This document shows, piece by piece, positions 1 through 7,955 of a stretch of DNA of 64,000 nt. The notes under the pieces were generated by a model. The model was not told where the DNA came from and did not search any database. It saw only the letters and a list, made by a program, of their open reading frames with translations. Source of the DNA: Bacillus timonensis (lineage in GTDB: Bacteria; Bacillota; Bacilli; Bacillales; Bacillaceae_L). The stretch is from assembly GCA_020171895.1 (NCBI GenBank), contig JAIVAN010000001.1, forward strand, positions 62,001-126,000. The letters are read 5' to 3'. Every line of letters starts with the position of its first letter. Within the stretch, counting starts at the first letter, position 1. A program made the translations under genes and the position numbers.

Positions 1-1260
1 GTATTTTTGATCAAGTGATAACAGTTTGTCACGGTTGATTCCTTCTGTGATGTAGTGCGAGAATTCCCAAACGGTGTCTTTAACTGATTTTGAATTGCTT
101 TCAGCGATAAGTGTTAGCGCTTGGATAATAGCAGCTAATACAGAGATATCCTCTGTTCCATAGTGTCGAATTTGATAAAATGATTTGTATAAATAATCAT
201 TAAAGGTTGGCTTATCTAATATGACTCGTAATGCTCTTTTTTCGTCATTGTGGTAAGGGCGTGGTAAATATTTCTTACCCAGCTTTGTTAAAATTTTTCC
301 GAGTTGTTCGATACTGTTAATAGCTGTGTTAGGATCGTTAATTCCGGGAGAAAGTGCTCTTAATGCAATTTCCACCAGCTTTGTTAATCCGAATTGGATA
401 TCATCAATTGGCGCTTTTTCAGGTCCAACCGAAATATATTTTTCATAATTTCCTTCTACGTCTTTATTATTCGTTTTCCATATGGAGAGGAGTGGTGTAT
501 CTTGATCGATGTAATCTCCAAGTTTTTTCTCAATTCGAATGATACAATCCTCCTTACTTGCTTGTTTCACCATCCCTTTCACATCTATGAACCGAATGTA
601 TCCAGAATTAGGTAATGATAGTTGATGGGAGGGCAAATGTTTGATATCTTCACCTTCCCAGTCATCCCATGGTGCATCTTTGTGTACGTCTTTGTCATTT
701 TGATATCCTTTTTCAATCGTTTGAATTGTTCGGGATGTAATGTCATGGATAAGATTGCTCACTTGAATCCAGCTAGTAACATGATGGATAAAGAAAATAA
801 ATACTAATAAACAAATAATCGCAATTGCTACCGCGAATGATGGTGCAAAAAACAGATTTTGCTCGTCAGTCTCTTTTAATAGTAGAAGAAGAACGATCGA
901 ATAAATAAATCCACCGACAAATATACCCAGTACACGTTGTGTGCTATGGTCAGTAATAAAGTTTTGTAGGGTGCGAGGTGAAAATTGCGATAAATAGGTT
1001 GTTAAGACAACTAGTATAGTTGAAAAAGTAATAGTCGTCATTGTCAGTAAAGAAGCAGAGATTGAGCTTAAAATGGTTTGAGCTAAGTCTATATCTGAAA
1101 GTAGAACATCTGGTAATAGATGATATAGTTCATGTTGACTTGATAAATAGAAATCGATTTTAATACTGAAAATGCCCAATAATAGTGCAACAAATCCATA
1201 TAAACATGGTAAGTACCAAAAGCTTGAACGGATACGAACTAGGATATTTGCCAGTGACAA
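1..1260 (-). CDS. DUF2254 family membrane protein (3' end cut by window edge)
   Basis: The minus strand is open from a TTG at 1258-1260 to the window edge with no stop, about 420 residues. The TTG sits 7-8 bases after a strong AGGAGG. The N-terminal third holds about four membrane segments (LYGFVALLLGIFSI, ILSSISASLLTMTTI, VGGFIYSIVLLLLL, AIAIICLLVFIFF). A soluble part follows with SPGINDPNTAINSIEQL, the conserved stretch of the DUF2254 (predicted membrane protein) family. Function is unknown; the family may be channel-like, but nothing here proves that. The true C-terminus lies outside the window. Family assignment is from recalled resemblance. Confidence 0.8.
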   Translation of the reverse strand, partial: MSLANILVRIRSSFWYLPCLYGFVALLLGIFSIKIDFYLSSQHELYHLLPDVLLSDIDLAQTILSSISASLLTMTTITFSTILVVLTTYLSQFSPRTLQNFITDHSTQRVLGIFVGGFIYSIVLLLLLKETDEQNLFFAPSFAVAIAIICLLVFIFFIHHVTSWIQVSNLIHDITSRTIQTIEKGYQNDKDVHKDAPWDDWEGEDIKHLPSHQLSLPNSGYIRFIDVKGMVKQASKEDCIIRIEKKLGDYIDQDTPLLSIWKTNNKDVEGNYEKYISVGPEKAPIDDIQFGLTKLVEIALRALSPGINDPNTAINSIEQLGKILTKLGKKYLPRPYHNDEKRALRVILDKPTFNDYLYKSFYQIRHYGTEDISVLAAIIQALTLIAESNSKSVKDTVWEFSHYITEGINRDKLLSLDQKY

Positions 1261-1358
1261 GGAAACCCCTCCTAAAAGTGGTATGTATAGTTTGACCGAT
1301 TATCCTCATTTCATAAGGTAGATTCCATAATATTTCTGTGGTGACTTTTATGTTTTCG

Positions 1359-1367
1359 TGGTATAGT
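1359..1367 (+). promoter_or_regulatory. Possible extended -10 promoter of the queCDEF operon
   Basis: TGG-TATAGT at 1359-1367 is an extended -10 match about 47 bases before the preQ1 aptamer. No convincing -35 box is seen at 17 bases. It is placed where the riboswitch transcript would have to begin. Confidence 0.4.
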
Positions 1368-1413
1368 GTTATGGTGAAAAAACAGAAGAAAATCCGTATT
1401 TATAGTAATAACG

Positions 1414-1450
1414 GGAGAGGTTCTAGATTCACCCTCTATAAAAAACTAAG
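1414..1450 (+). ncRNA. preQ1 class I riboswitch aptamer
   Basis: The segment has the class I preQ1 layout: stem AGAGG (1416-1420) pairing with CCTCT (1433-1437), the conserved loop start TTCTAG, then an A-rich tail TAAAAAACTAA that forms the pseudoknot. It lies about 105 bases upstream of queC, and a terminator follows directly. This is the expected control element for queuosine precursor genes: preQ1 binding should favour termination. Confidence 0.93.
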
Positions 1451-1453
1451 GAC

Positions 1454-1487
1454 AAACTATATCCTTGGGTATAGTTTTTTATTTTTT
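1454..1487 (+). terminator. Expression-platform terminator of the preQ1 riboswitch
   Basis: AAACTATA (1454-1461) pairs with TATAGTTT (1470-1477), followed by a T tract. AAGGA just before it (around 1448-1452) can instead pair with TCCTT at 1462-1466 inside the hairpin, giving a plausible alternative fold. Confidence 0.85.
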
Positions 1488-1556
1488 AGCCGAAGTTAAA
1501 GGGTTTTTTATATAAGAACACTCTTCTTTTTTCTTAAAGGAAAGGAGAATAGATAG

Positions 1557-2225
1557 ATGAAAAATGAAAAAGCAGTCGTTGTGTTTAGTGGAGGCCAAGA
1601 TAGTACGACGTGTTTGTTTTGGGCTTTGAAGAACTTTAAGGAAGTAGAGGCAGTAACGTTTAATTATAATCAACGTCATAAATTAGAAATTGATGTAGCT
1701 ACGTCTATTGCGAAAGAATTAGGTGTAAAACATACAGTTTTAGATATGTCCCTACTAAATCAATTAGCTCCTAATGCTTTAACGAGAGATGATATTGATA
1801 TAGAAGAGAAGGATGGAGAGTTACCGACAACGTTCGTAGATGGACGTAATTTACTGTTTCTTTCTTTTGCAGCCGTTCTTGCAAAGCAATCTGGTGCACG
1901 ACATATTATTACAGGGGTATGCGAAACAGACTTTAGTGGATACCCAGATTGTCGGGATGTGTTTGTGAAGTCCTTGAATGTTACATTAAATTTAGCAATG
2001 GACTATCAGTTTGTGATTCACACACCATTAATGTGGCTGAATAAGGCAGAAACGTGGAAACTAGCAGATGAGTTAGGTGCTCTCGATTTTGTTCGTGAAA
2101 ATACGTTAACATGCTATAACGGTATAATTGCAGATGGTTGCGGTACGTGTCCAGCCTGTTTGTTACGTAAAAAAGGATTGGAAGAATACTTAACGATAAG
2201 AACAGAAGGGGGAGAACATGTATGA
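1557..2225 (+). CDS. queC: 7-cyano-7-deazaguanine synthase QueC
   Basis: QueC converts 7-carboxy-7-deazaguanine to preQ0 using ATP and ammonia, in the cytoplasmic queuosine pathway. The 222-residue protein has the ATP-pyrophosphatase loop SGGQDST near residue 12, the [11 protein letters not shown] and [16 protein letters not shown] stretches, and a C-terminal zinc cluster CGTCPAC. Length equals the B. subtilis protein (ykvJ). The ATG follows AAGGAGAA, and the gene is first in a four-gene operon behind a preQ1 riboswitch. The stop overlaps the queD start by four bases. Confidence 0.97.
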   Translation: MKNEKAVVVFSGGQDSTTCLFWALKNFKEVEAVTFNYNQRHKLEIDVATSIAKELGVKHTVLDMSLLNQLAPNALTRDDIDIEEKDGELPTTFVDGRNLLFLSFAAVLAKQSGARHIITGVCETDFSGYPDCRDVFVKSLNVTLNLAMDYQFVIHTPLMWLNKAETWKLADELGALDFVRENTLTCYNGIIADGCGTCPACLLRKKGLEEYLTIRTEGGEHV

Positions 2226-2659
2226 TTCAACAAATGTATCCTCAAGTTTTCCATCCATATACCTATGAGTTAAATAAAGATATGCAGTTCGCTGCTGCTC
2301 ATTATGTTCCACATGAAGACGCAGGGAAATGCAGAAAAATTCATGGTCATACGTATTTTGTCAATGTGACAGTTGCGGGTGATGAGTTAGATGAGTCAGG
2401 TTTTCTAGTGAATTTTTCGTATTTGAAAGAGCTTGTTCATGGGAAGTTTGATCATAGTTTATTGAATGATCATGATGATACCTTTCATAATGAACGTTCA
2501 AATGATTTTGCAACAACAGAAGTAGTTGCGAGGAAAATCTATGAACTGATTCAGACACATCTGGATGAATTACCTCACAAGCCAAAGTGTTTACAGATCT
2601 TTTTAAGAGAAACGCCTACTAGCTATGTCGTATATCGACCAAAGGTGAGTGCGAAGTAA
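2222..2659 (+). CDS. queD: 6-carboxy-5,6,7,8-tetrahydropterin synthase QueD
   Basis: QueD makes 6-carboxytetrahydropterin from dihydroneopterin triphosphate, an early queuosine step. It is a PTPS-fold zinc enzyme: the first zinc histidine is in [11 protein letters not shown], and [11 protein letters not shown] carries the catalytic cysteine and two more zinc histidines. FDHSLLND and FLRETPTSY are further family stretches. Length (145) is normal. It overlaps queC by four bases and queE by one, so translation is probably coupled. Confidence 0.96.
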   Translation: MIQQMYPQVFHPYTYELNKDMQFAAAHYVPHEDAGKCRKIHGHTYFVNVTVAGDELDESGFLVNFSYLKELVHGKFDHSLLNDHDDTFHNERSNDFATTEVVARKIYELIQTHLDELPHKPKCLQIFLRETPTSYVVYRPKVSAK

Positions 2660-3390
2660 TGGCGAAAACGATACCTGTATTAGAAATTTTTGGGCCGACG
2701 ATTCAAGGTGAGGGAATGGTCATTGGTCAGAAGACCATGTTCGTGCGTACAGCTGGATGTGATTATTCTTGTAGCTGGTGTGATTCAGCTTTTACGTGGG
2801 ATGGATCAGCGAAAGAGGATATTCGTCAATTTACTGCACGAGAAATTATGATGAGGTTAAAACAATTAGGTGGAGAGAATTTTAGTCATGTGACAATTTC
2901 AGGTGGGAATCCAGTATTGCTAGCAGCGTTAGACGAATTAATTGATTTGCTTCGCCAAGAAGGCAAGCGGGTTGCAGTGGAAACGCAGGGGAGTAAGTGG
3001 CAGGATTGGCTAATGAAAATTGATGATTTGACACTTTCCCCAAAGCCTCCTAGCTCTAAAATGGTTACAGACTTTGAGAAGCTTGATTATCTTTTTGACC
3101 AGCTTCAAAGTAAAGATAGACTAAAACATGTAAGTTTAAAAGTTGTTGTTTTTAATGATGAAGATTTTGAGTATGCGAAAAATGTTCATGAACGCTATCC
3201 AACCATTCCATTTTATTTGCAAGTAGGAAATGATGATATTAGCACGGTTGATGATGATGCTTTAATTCGTAAGCTATTACACAGATATGAATGGCTGATT
3301 GAAAAGACTGTTGAGAGTAGTGAAATGAATGATGTAAGAGTACTTCCACAGCTTCATACGCTAGTATGGGGTAACAAGCGTGGCGTTTAA
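2659..3390 (+). CDS. queE: 7-carboxy-7-deazaguanine synthase QueE (radical SAM)
   Basis: QueE contracts 6-carboxytetrahydropterin to 7-carboxy-7-deazaguanine by radical SAM chemistry. The cluster motif is CDYSCSWC (C-x3-C-x2-C) near residue 33, preceded by [27 protein letters not shown] and [11 protein letters not shown] follow as SAM- and substrate-site stretches. Its ATG overlaps the queD stop by one base. The 243-residue length fits B. subtilis YkvL. The 3' end runs 28 bases short of the queF start. Confidence 0.96.
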   Translation: MAKTIPVLEIFGPTIQGEGMVIGQKTMFVRTAGCDYSCSWCDSAFTWDGSAKEDIRQFTAREIMMRLKQLGGENFSHVTISGGNPVLLAALDELIDLLRQEGKRVAVETQGSKWQDWLMKIDDLTLSPKPPSSKMVTDFEKLDYLFDQLQSKDRLKHVSLKVVVFNDEDFEYAKNVHERYPTIPFYLQVGNDDISTVDDDALIRKLLHRYEWLIEKTVESSEMNDVRVLPQLHTLVWGNKRGV

Positions 3391-3418
3391 TTTATCAGAA
3401 ATGAATGAGGTGTTAAAC

Positions 3419-3916
3419 ATGGCAGGAAGAAAAGATGAAGAGTTAACAGATGTAACATTATTAGGAAATCAGGGAACAAATTATTTGTTTGAATATTCAC
3501 CACAAATTTTAGAAACGTTTGATAATCAGCATCCTAATCGTGATTATTTTGTGAAGTTTAATTGTCCTGAATTTACGAGTCTTTGTCCGAAGACGGGACA
3601 GCCTGACTTTGCAACGATTTATATTAGCTATATTCCTGAAGTTAAGATGGTAGAGAGTAAGTCACTTAAGCTTTATTTATTTAGTTTCCGTAATCACGGT
3701 GATTTTCATGAGGATTGCATGAATATTATTATGAATGATTTGATTGAGTTAATGGACCCACGATATATTGAGGTTTGGGGTAAGTTTACGCCACGTGGTG
3801 GTATTTCAATCGATCCGTATACGAATTATGGTCGTCCTGGTACGAAATATGAGAAAATGGCTGAGTACAGAATGATGAATCATGATTTATATCCTGAGAC
3901 GGTTGATAATCGCTAA
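3419..3916 (+). CDS. queF: NADPH-dependent preQ0 reductase QueF
   Basis: QueF reduces preQ0 to preQ1 with NADPH, closing the free-base branch of queuosine synthesis. The 165-residue protein is of the short, single-domain type, with the catalytic cysteine in [13 protein letters not shown] and the QueF motif [21 protein letters not shown] placed the start at ATG 3419 (MAGRKDEEL), not the in-frame GTG at 3380: it follows a GAGGTG and gives exactly the B. subtilis length. A terminator follows the stop. Confidence 0.97.
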   Translation: MAGRKDEELTDVTLLGNQGTNYLFEYSPQILETFDNQHPNRDYFVKFNCPEFTSLCPKTGQPDFATIYISYIPEVKMVESKSLKLYLFSFRNHGDFHEDCMNIIMNDLIELMDPRYIEVWGKFTPRGGISIDPYTNYGRPGTKYEKMAEYRMMNHDLYPETVDNR

Positions 3917-3922
3917 GAGTGG

Positions 3923-3952
3923 AAAGGCTACGCATGTGCGTGGCCTTTTTAA
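3923..3952 (+). terminator. Terminator of the queCDEF operon
   Basis: AAAGGCTACGCA and TGCGTGGCCTTT (3923-3948) form a 12-bp stem with one T-G wobble, followed by a T run. Confidence 0.85.
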
Positions 3953-3963
3953 TTTGATTGAGG

Positions 3964-4201
3964 CTACCCTGAAAATACAACATTGAACAAGGGGTGTTAA
4001 TCTGCGTTGCAGGGCCTCGCTTTCCGCGGGCGGTGCGGGAGCCTCCTCGGCTAAGCCTGTGGGGTCTCCCGTCTACCGCTTCTCCCGCAGGAGTCTCGGC
4101 CCTTCCACTCCGATTAACACGAATGAAAACTTTGGTCCAACATTCTAATAGCAATCTCAATTTTCATTCACCATGGTGCAAATTCTAAATTGCATGTAAG
4201 T
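3964..4201 (+). repeat. Family A structured repeat, copy A1 (complete)
   Basis: Starts at CTACCCTGAAAATAC and ends at a degenerate GCAA/TTGC hairpin. Inside, GTGTTAATC pairs with GATTAACAC. The GC-rich centre pairs in nested order: GCGGG/CCCGC, CGG/CCG, CGGGAG/CTCCCG and the apical GGC-TAA-GCC. It is the first unit of a head-to-tail array with A2 and A3. Confidence 0.9.
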
Positions 4202-4453
4202 CTACCCTGAAAATACAACGCTATATATTGGGTTTTAACCTTCGTTGCAGGACTCTCGCTTTCGGCAGGGTGCCACTTGAGCCTCCTCGGCTGCGCCTGT
4301 GGGGTCTCAAGTCCGGCACATCTCCTGCAGGAGTCTCGGTCCTTCCTCTTCGGTTAACACGCAGAAAGTACTTAAAAGCCAACATTCTATAAACGCAAAA
4401 ATCCAGTACACATTTTCATTCTTCATGGTGCAATTCTTACATTGCATGGAAGT
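4202..4453 (+). repeat. Family A structured repeat, copy A2 (complete)
   Basis: Same layout and orientation as A1, directly abutting it. The stems differ but still pair: GCAGG/CCTGC, TGCC/GGCA, CTTGAG/CTCAAG, apical GGC-TGC-GCC. Outer GTTAACC-type arms are kept on the 3' side (GGTTAACAC). Ends in TGCAATTCTTACATTGCA. Confidence 0.9.
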
Positions 4454-4520
4454 CTACCCTGAAAATACAAACCTGAATATGGGGTGTTAATCTACCTTAC
4501 AGAACTCTCACTTTCAGCAA
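4454..4520 (+). repeat. Family A repeat, copy A3 (truncated)
   Basis: Keeps the CTACCCTGAAAATAC start, GGGGTGTTAATCT arm and a decayed CTCACTTTCAGC, then leaves the family consensus. Third unit of the tandem array downstream of queF. Confidence 0.8.
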
Positions 4521-4606
4521 ATTCCTTATAGATAATATGAAAAGGAATGATTTATTTCTGATTGGATATTCTAACCATAACTAAGATGTAAATGGAGAGG
4601 TTTCCA

Positions 4607-5068
4607 TTGGAAAAAGTAATCCTTCGTTATTTATTATTATTGGGCATCGGATTAGTTCCTTTTGCTTTTCAGAGAAAAAACTTAAAGGAATGGTTGTTGG
4701 TATTTTTTCTTAAAGGTTATATTTCTAGCTTCCTTGCGAATGTTGTAGTGAAAAACAAGAACATATCCTATCCAATTCGCTTTTTACCGAAATACTTTCA
4801 TATTAGTATTTTATTCGATTATCTTCTTTTTCCGCTACTTGGTGTGTTTTTTAATCGGACAACCTATCGAACGAAATGGCCATCTACAATTCTACAATCT
4901 ATGTTGTATAGTGCGCCAATGACGATTTTAGAAGTGATTTTTGAAAGGAAAACTGGTTTGATAAGGTATAAAAAAAACTGGAGCTGGGTGGTTACGTACG
5001 GAACATTAGTGTGGACGTTTTTATTCGTAAGAGGAGCAATGGGCTTATTTAGAAAATTTTCAAAGTAA
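4607..5068 (+). CDS. Small membrane protein, CBO0543-like
   Basis: About 153 residues with four or five hydrophobic segments and a basic loop (NRTTYRTKWPST). The tail EVIFERKTGLIRYKKNWSW resembles the conserved C-terminal part of the CBO0543 family of Firmicute membrane proteins; the gene at 28404 is a clearer member. No function is known. An in-frame ATG exists at 4592, but GGAGAGG at 4594-4600 is well spaced for TTG 4607, so I prefer that start. It lies just after the A1-A3 repeat array. Confidence 0.65.
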   Translation: MEKVILRYLLLLGIGLVPFAFQRKNLKEWLLVFFLKGYISSFLANVVVKNKNISYPIRFLPKYFHISILFDYLLFPLLGVFFNRTTYRTKWPSTILQSMLYSAPMTILEVIFERKTGLIRYKKNWSWVVTYGTLVWTFLFVRGAMGLFRKFSK

Positions 5069-5106
5069 GCAATGACAATGGATACTAGTTGTTCAAAAAA
5101 AGATAA

Positions 5107-5125
5107 GACCCTCTAATAGAGGGTC
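5107..5125 (-). terminator. Terminator of ykvS (hairpin also usable by the gene at 4607)
   Basis: GACCCTCT and AGAGGGTC form a perfect 8-bp stem with a 3-base loop. On the minus strand it is followed by TTATCTTTTTTT, so it mainly ends ykvS. Confidence 0.8.
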
Positions 5126-5133
5126 AATTATGC

Positions 5134-5325
5134 TTACTTATCATTAATATGGCCTTTTATAACATAATTTTTATGATTTACGACAGTACGACGATCAAGA
5201 TCATATTCTAAATAATTATCCATGTATGTTAAATCAACGATTACAGAGTTTTCGTTTACTTTCTCAACGATCCCTTGCATTCCTTCTTTAAATTCTATAA
5301 TGCTCCCCACGTCTGCAATTTTCAT
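5134..5325 (-). CDS. ykvS: DUF2187 family protein YkvS
   Basis: A 63-residue protein with the sequence pattern of B. subtilis YkvS: MKIADVGSIIEFKEGMQGIVEKVNENSVIVDLTYM-type beta strands and the VVNHKNYVI ending. These are small SH3-like beta-barrel proteins (DUF2187) of unknown role. The ATG follows GGGGAGAAGT. In B. subtilis ykvS lies just downstream of the que genes and next to ykvT, and the same neighbourhood is seen here. Confidence 0.88.
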   Translation of the reverse strand: MKIADVGSIIEFKEGMQGIVEKVNENSVIVDLTYMDNYLEYDLDRRTVVNHKNYVIKGHINDK

Positions 5326-5569
5326 GACTTCTCTCCCCTTGCTGGTTCTTGTCGAAAAACTTATTATGTACCATTTTGCCTTACTTTTCCTTTTTCGTAA
5401 AGGCTTTTTTCTGATTATTTAATTTTTTTATGCTGAATTTGAAAAAATATGCTATAAAATACATCGTTTTATATTTTTTTGATCGTACAACCATCGGAAT
5501 GATTCTATGAAAGATTTCGTCTTTCCTAATTCTAATGAACAAGTTTAGTAAAGGAATAAATAAAAAAGA

Positions 5570-5802
5570 GGTTGGGACAAAAGTAGTTTACCTAAATAGA
5601 AACTAAAACAATGATTGTAGGTGTAGATTATCCGCTCCTGAAATATACTTCGCTTTCCGCGGGAAGGTGGCAAGCCTCCTCGTGCTACGCACTGCGGGGT
5701 CTAGCCGTTGCTTTTCATCCCGCAGGAGTCTACGTATATTTCATCTGCTAAGCTATTATTTTGTTCAGAGTTTTAGTTAAATACTTAAGTTATGTCCCAG
5801 CC
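5570..5802 (+). repeat. Family B structured repeat, copy B1
   Basis: A 233-bp element bounded by GGTTGGGACA and TGTCCCAGCC, a terminal inverted repeat with one mismatch. Inside, GAAATATAC pairs with GTATATTTC, GCGGG with CCCGC, GGCAAG with CTAGCC (one mismatch), and the tip is GTGC-TAC-GCAC. It shares CGCTTTCCGCGGG, GCCTCCTCG, GGGGTCT and CCCGCAGGAGTCT with family A. It fills most of the 5326-5859 gene-free stretch; the rest is AT-rich and holds nothing I can name. Confidence 0.88.
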
Positions 5803-5859
5803 GCTCCTTATTAAATGTAAGCCACCGGAAAAATCATTACATGTAGGTTTTACAGCCTA

Positions 5860-6507
5860 TTAGAAAAATCGACGATTTCCAGGTTGCATGCCCATACCAG
5901 GCTGCATGCCCATACCAGGCTGCATGCCCATACCAGGCTGCATGCCCATACCAGGCTGCATACCCATATCTGGTTGCATACCCATACCAGGTTGCATGCC
6001 CATACCAGGCTGCATGCCCATACCAGGCTGCATACCCATACCAGGCTGCATACCCATACCAGGTTGCATGCCCATACCAGGCTGCATGCCCATACCAGGC
6101 TGCATGCCCATACCAGGCTGCATGCCCATACCAGGTTGCATACCCATACCAGGCTGCATGCCCATACCTGGTTCATAACCCATGCCTGGTCCGTAACCCA
6201 TTCCAGTTCCACCACATCCGCAATCCATCATTCCGTAAGGAGAATGCATTTGTGGCATTTCATGAGGTCCGTAACCTGCAGCAGGACCTGGTCCGTGCGC
6301 TATTGGAGCTGTTTGATATGGTCCATATGGAAGTGTAGTAGGTTGTTGTGTACTTGGCATTTGTGGCATTTGTGGTGAGAAGTCGTCATCCATATCATCT
6401 AAATCTGGCCCCATTCCTGGCATCATTCCCTGCATGCCTGGTTGTTGCTGTTGTTGTCCGCCATACATATATGGATTCATCATATTGAATTGATCTTGAC
6501 GTTTCAA
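5860..6507 (-). CDS. Probable spore coat protein with 16 GMGMQP repeats
   Basis: About 215 residues. An N-terminal MNPYMYGGQQQQQPG region is followed by an acidic stretch (DLDDMDDDF), a Pro/Gln/Tyr-rich part, DCGCGGTG, then sixteen near-identical hexapeptides GMGMQP and a GNRRFF end. Composition (Gly, Met, Gln, Pro, Tyr) is like exosporium or coat proteins; I do not recognise a named family. The start is TTG 6507, placed 8 bases after GGAAAGGA. An upstream in-frame ATG at 6558 would lie at or before the start of transcription from the sigma-K-like promoter at 6561-6587, so I reject it. Late mother-cell expression and coat location are inference. Confidence 0.65.
   Translation of the reverse strand: MKRQDQFNMMNPYMYGGQQQQQPGMQGMMPGMGPDLDDMDDDFSPQMPQMPSTQQPTTLPYGPYQTAPIAHGPGPAAGYGPHEMPQMHSPYGMMDCGCGGTGMGYGPGMGYEPGMGMQPGMGMQPGMGMQPGMGMQPGMGMQPGMGMQPGMGMQPGMGMQPGMGMQPGMGMQPGMGMQPDMGMQPGMGMQPGMGMQPGMGMQPGMGMQPGNRRFF
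5886..6173 (+). repeat. Sixteen tandem copies of an 18-bp coding repeat
   Basis: The unit reads GCATGCCCATACCAGGCT on the plus strand and encodes GMGMQP on the minus strand. Exactly 288 bp hold 16 units; differences are mostly silent (GCATG/GCATA, GGCT/GGTT), with one Gly-to-Asp change. Such a tract can expand and contract by slippage. Confidence 0.95.
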
Positions 6508-6560
6508 ATTAATCGTCCTTTCCATTGCTTCGTGTAATATGCCTATTAACATATCCACGA

Positions 6561-6587
6561 TATTTTATGTCTGATAGAGAGTTTGGT
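6561..6587 (-). promoter_or_regulatory. Sigma-K-like promoter of the coat-like gene
   Basis: On the minus strand, CATAAAATA (6569-6561) matches the sigma-K -10 CATANNNTA, and AC at 6587-6586 stands 16 bases upstream as the sigma-K -35. Transcription would begin near 6553, giving a short leader to the TTG start at 6507. Confidence 0.6.
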
Positions 6588-6674
6588 GTATGATATTAGC
6601 GGAAATGGGTGTTAGCCTTATTAGGTGTTTGTGATAAAATAAGAGACAATAAACCATGTAGAGGTGTTTGATAA

Positions 6675-6869
6675 ATGAATGAAGAATTTGTGAATGAAAT
6701 TGTCAATAAATTACGTGATGGGGAGTTAAATGAATTTCGTGTTAGTAATGAGCAATTCCTAGAGTTTCGTAAGTACTTAGTGGGGAGAGCTGATTTTAAG
6801 CATATTCATGGTATAGCCCAGCGTGGTGGAGATGTGGTGTATCGTTATAATAAGGAAGCACGTAGTTGA
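6675..6869 (+). CDS. Conserved small protein of unknown function
   Basis: A 64-residue protein, MNEEFVNEIVNKL then VSNEQFLEFRKYLVGRADF, ending HIHGIAQRGGDVVYRYNK. The ATG follows TAGAGGTG at good spacing and a terminator overlaps the stop. I recall near-identical small proteins in other Bacillus genomes, sometimes labelled as phage-infection proteins without evidence. The first half is probably helical and the end a beta hairpin. No function can be given. Confidence 0.7.
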   Translation: MNEEFVNEIVNKLRDGELNEFRVSNEQFLEFRKYLVGRADFKHIHGIAQRGGDVVYRYNKEARS

Positions 6870-6895
6870 AGTCTTCAATAGAAGGCTTTTTATTT
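6869..6895 (+). terminator. Terminator after the small gene at 6675
   Basis: AAGTCTTC (6869-6876) and GAAGGCTT (6881-6888) form a short hairpin with one T-G pair, followed by TTTATTTTT. The rest of 6896-7182 shows only AT-rich sequence with no element I can resolve. Confidence 0.7.
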
Positions 6896-7182
6896 TTGGT
6901 TACCTAAGTTCAGCGACCTGAAAAAATTTTGAATATTCCATTTGGTTGTTATAGTCCTGTCATCGTATTGATACAATAGAACCTGTTTTTTCCTGTAGAG
7001 GAAATGAATGATATCTTTCATTCATAAGAATATTTTACCAATTGGTAGTTAACTAGTTTAACTGTATATGGTTTTATGAGATTACCAGAATTTAGGGTGT
7101 GAAAAGGTATGTTACAACTGATAGCCTTACTAGTATAGACACACAAGAAAACAAAACAAACTACTAGGAGGTAGATTACAAT

Positions 7183-7779
7183 ATGAAATTGAAAAAATTA
7201 GCAATTGTAACTACATTAACACTATCATTATTTGGATTTAATCAAATGAATGCGGATGCAGCATCAACGACGCATACAGTAAAAAGTGGAGATACATTTT
7301 GGAATATAGGGAAAAGATACGGAGTTTCTGTTACAGCATTAATGAAAGTAAATAATCGTTCTACTAGTTTACTATACCCAGGTCAACGCTTAGTGATTCC
7401 TCAAAGTATTACAGCAGCAGAAAAGGACTTATTAGCTAGATTGGTATATGCAGAGGCAAAAGGTGAGCCATATGCTGGTAAAGTAGCAGTAGCGACTGTT
7501 GTTTTAAATCGAGTAGATCATGCTGAATTTCCAAATACAGTAACAGGTGTTATCCATGAACGATACTCAAATGGTGGCTATGCCTTTACGCCAGTTCAAA
7601 ACGGCCATATTAACCAAGTTGCAGATGCTGAATCAAAAAGAGCGGTAGAAGAAGCTTTAGCTTTCCGTGGACAAGGTAGCGGTTCATTGTTTTTCTATAA
7701 CCCTGCGAAAATATCAAATACTTGGATTTTATCTAGAGAAGTAACAGTGACAATCGGTAACCATAAATTTGCAAAATAA
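7183..7779 (+). CDS. ykvT: LysM plus SleB/CwlJ-type cell wall hydrolase YkvT
   Basis: A 198-residue secreted protein. Residues 1-27 are a signal peptide ending MNADAAS. A LysM domain (HTVKSGDTFWNIGKRYG to LLYPGQRLVIP) binds peptidoglycan. Then comes a Hydrolase_2 domain of the SleB/CwlJ family, with LLARLVYAEAKGEPYAGKVAV carrying the probable catalytic glutamate and GYAFTPVQNGHI. Relatives are spore-cortex or vegetative wall hydrolases. The ATG follows AGGAGGT. The gene is the counterpart of B. subtilis ykvT by sequence and neighbourhood. A terminator follows. Confidence 0.9.
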   Translation: MKLKKLAIVTTLTLSLFGFNQMNADAASTTHTVKSGDTFWNIGKRYGVSVTALMKVNNRSTSLLYPGQRLVIPQSITAAEKDLLARLVYAEAKGEPYAGKVAVATVVLNRVDHAEFPNTVTGVIHERYSNGGYAFTPVQNGHINQVADAESKRAVEEALAFRGQGSGSLFFYNPAKISNTWILSREVTVTIGNHKFAK

Positions 7780-7792
7780 TGATGCAAGAGGA

Positions 7793-7822
7793 AAAGCACT
7801 CCATGTGGGTGCTTTTTTATTT
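7793..7822 (+). terminator. Terminator of ykvT
   Basis: AAAGCACTC (7793-7801) pairs with GGGTGCTTT (7807-7815) with one wobble, followed by TTTATTTT. Confidence 0.85.
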
Positions 7823-7955
7823 TGTCTTACATTTTGAATTATATGTAGATATTCACACGTTTTTTATTGCGTTATTTTCGTACATGATAAAAGGAACTGG
7901 TACACTGTTATCGAATTAAATTATTAATTAAAAATAATGGGACGGAGTGATAAAT

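Noticed and set aside
3786-4490. ORFs over the A1-A3 repeats (both strands)
   Set aside because: They follow the GC-rich repeat and the queF antisense, have no binding sites, and the repeats show pairing rather than coding constraint.
5886-6173. Regular short repeats resembling a CRISPR array
   Set aside because: Units are 18 bp, contiguous with no spacers, and in frame as GMGMQP codons of a real gene.
5850-6378. Long ORFs on both strands across the 18-bp repeats
   Set aside because: They are open only because an 18-bp repeat lacks stops in several frames. The frame with a binding site, promoter and non-repeat N-terminus is 5860-6507 on the minus strand.
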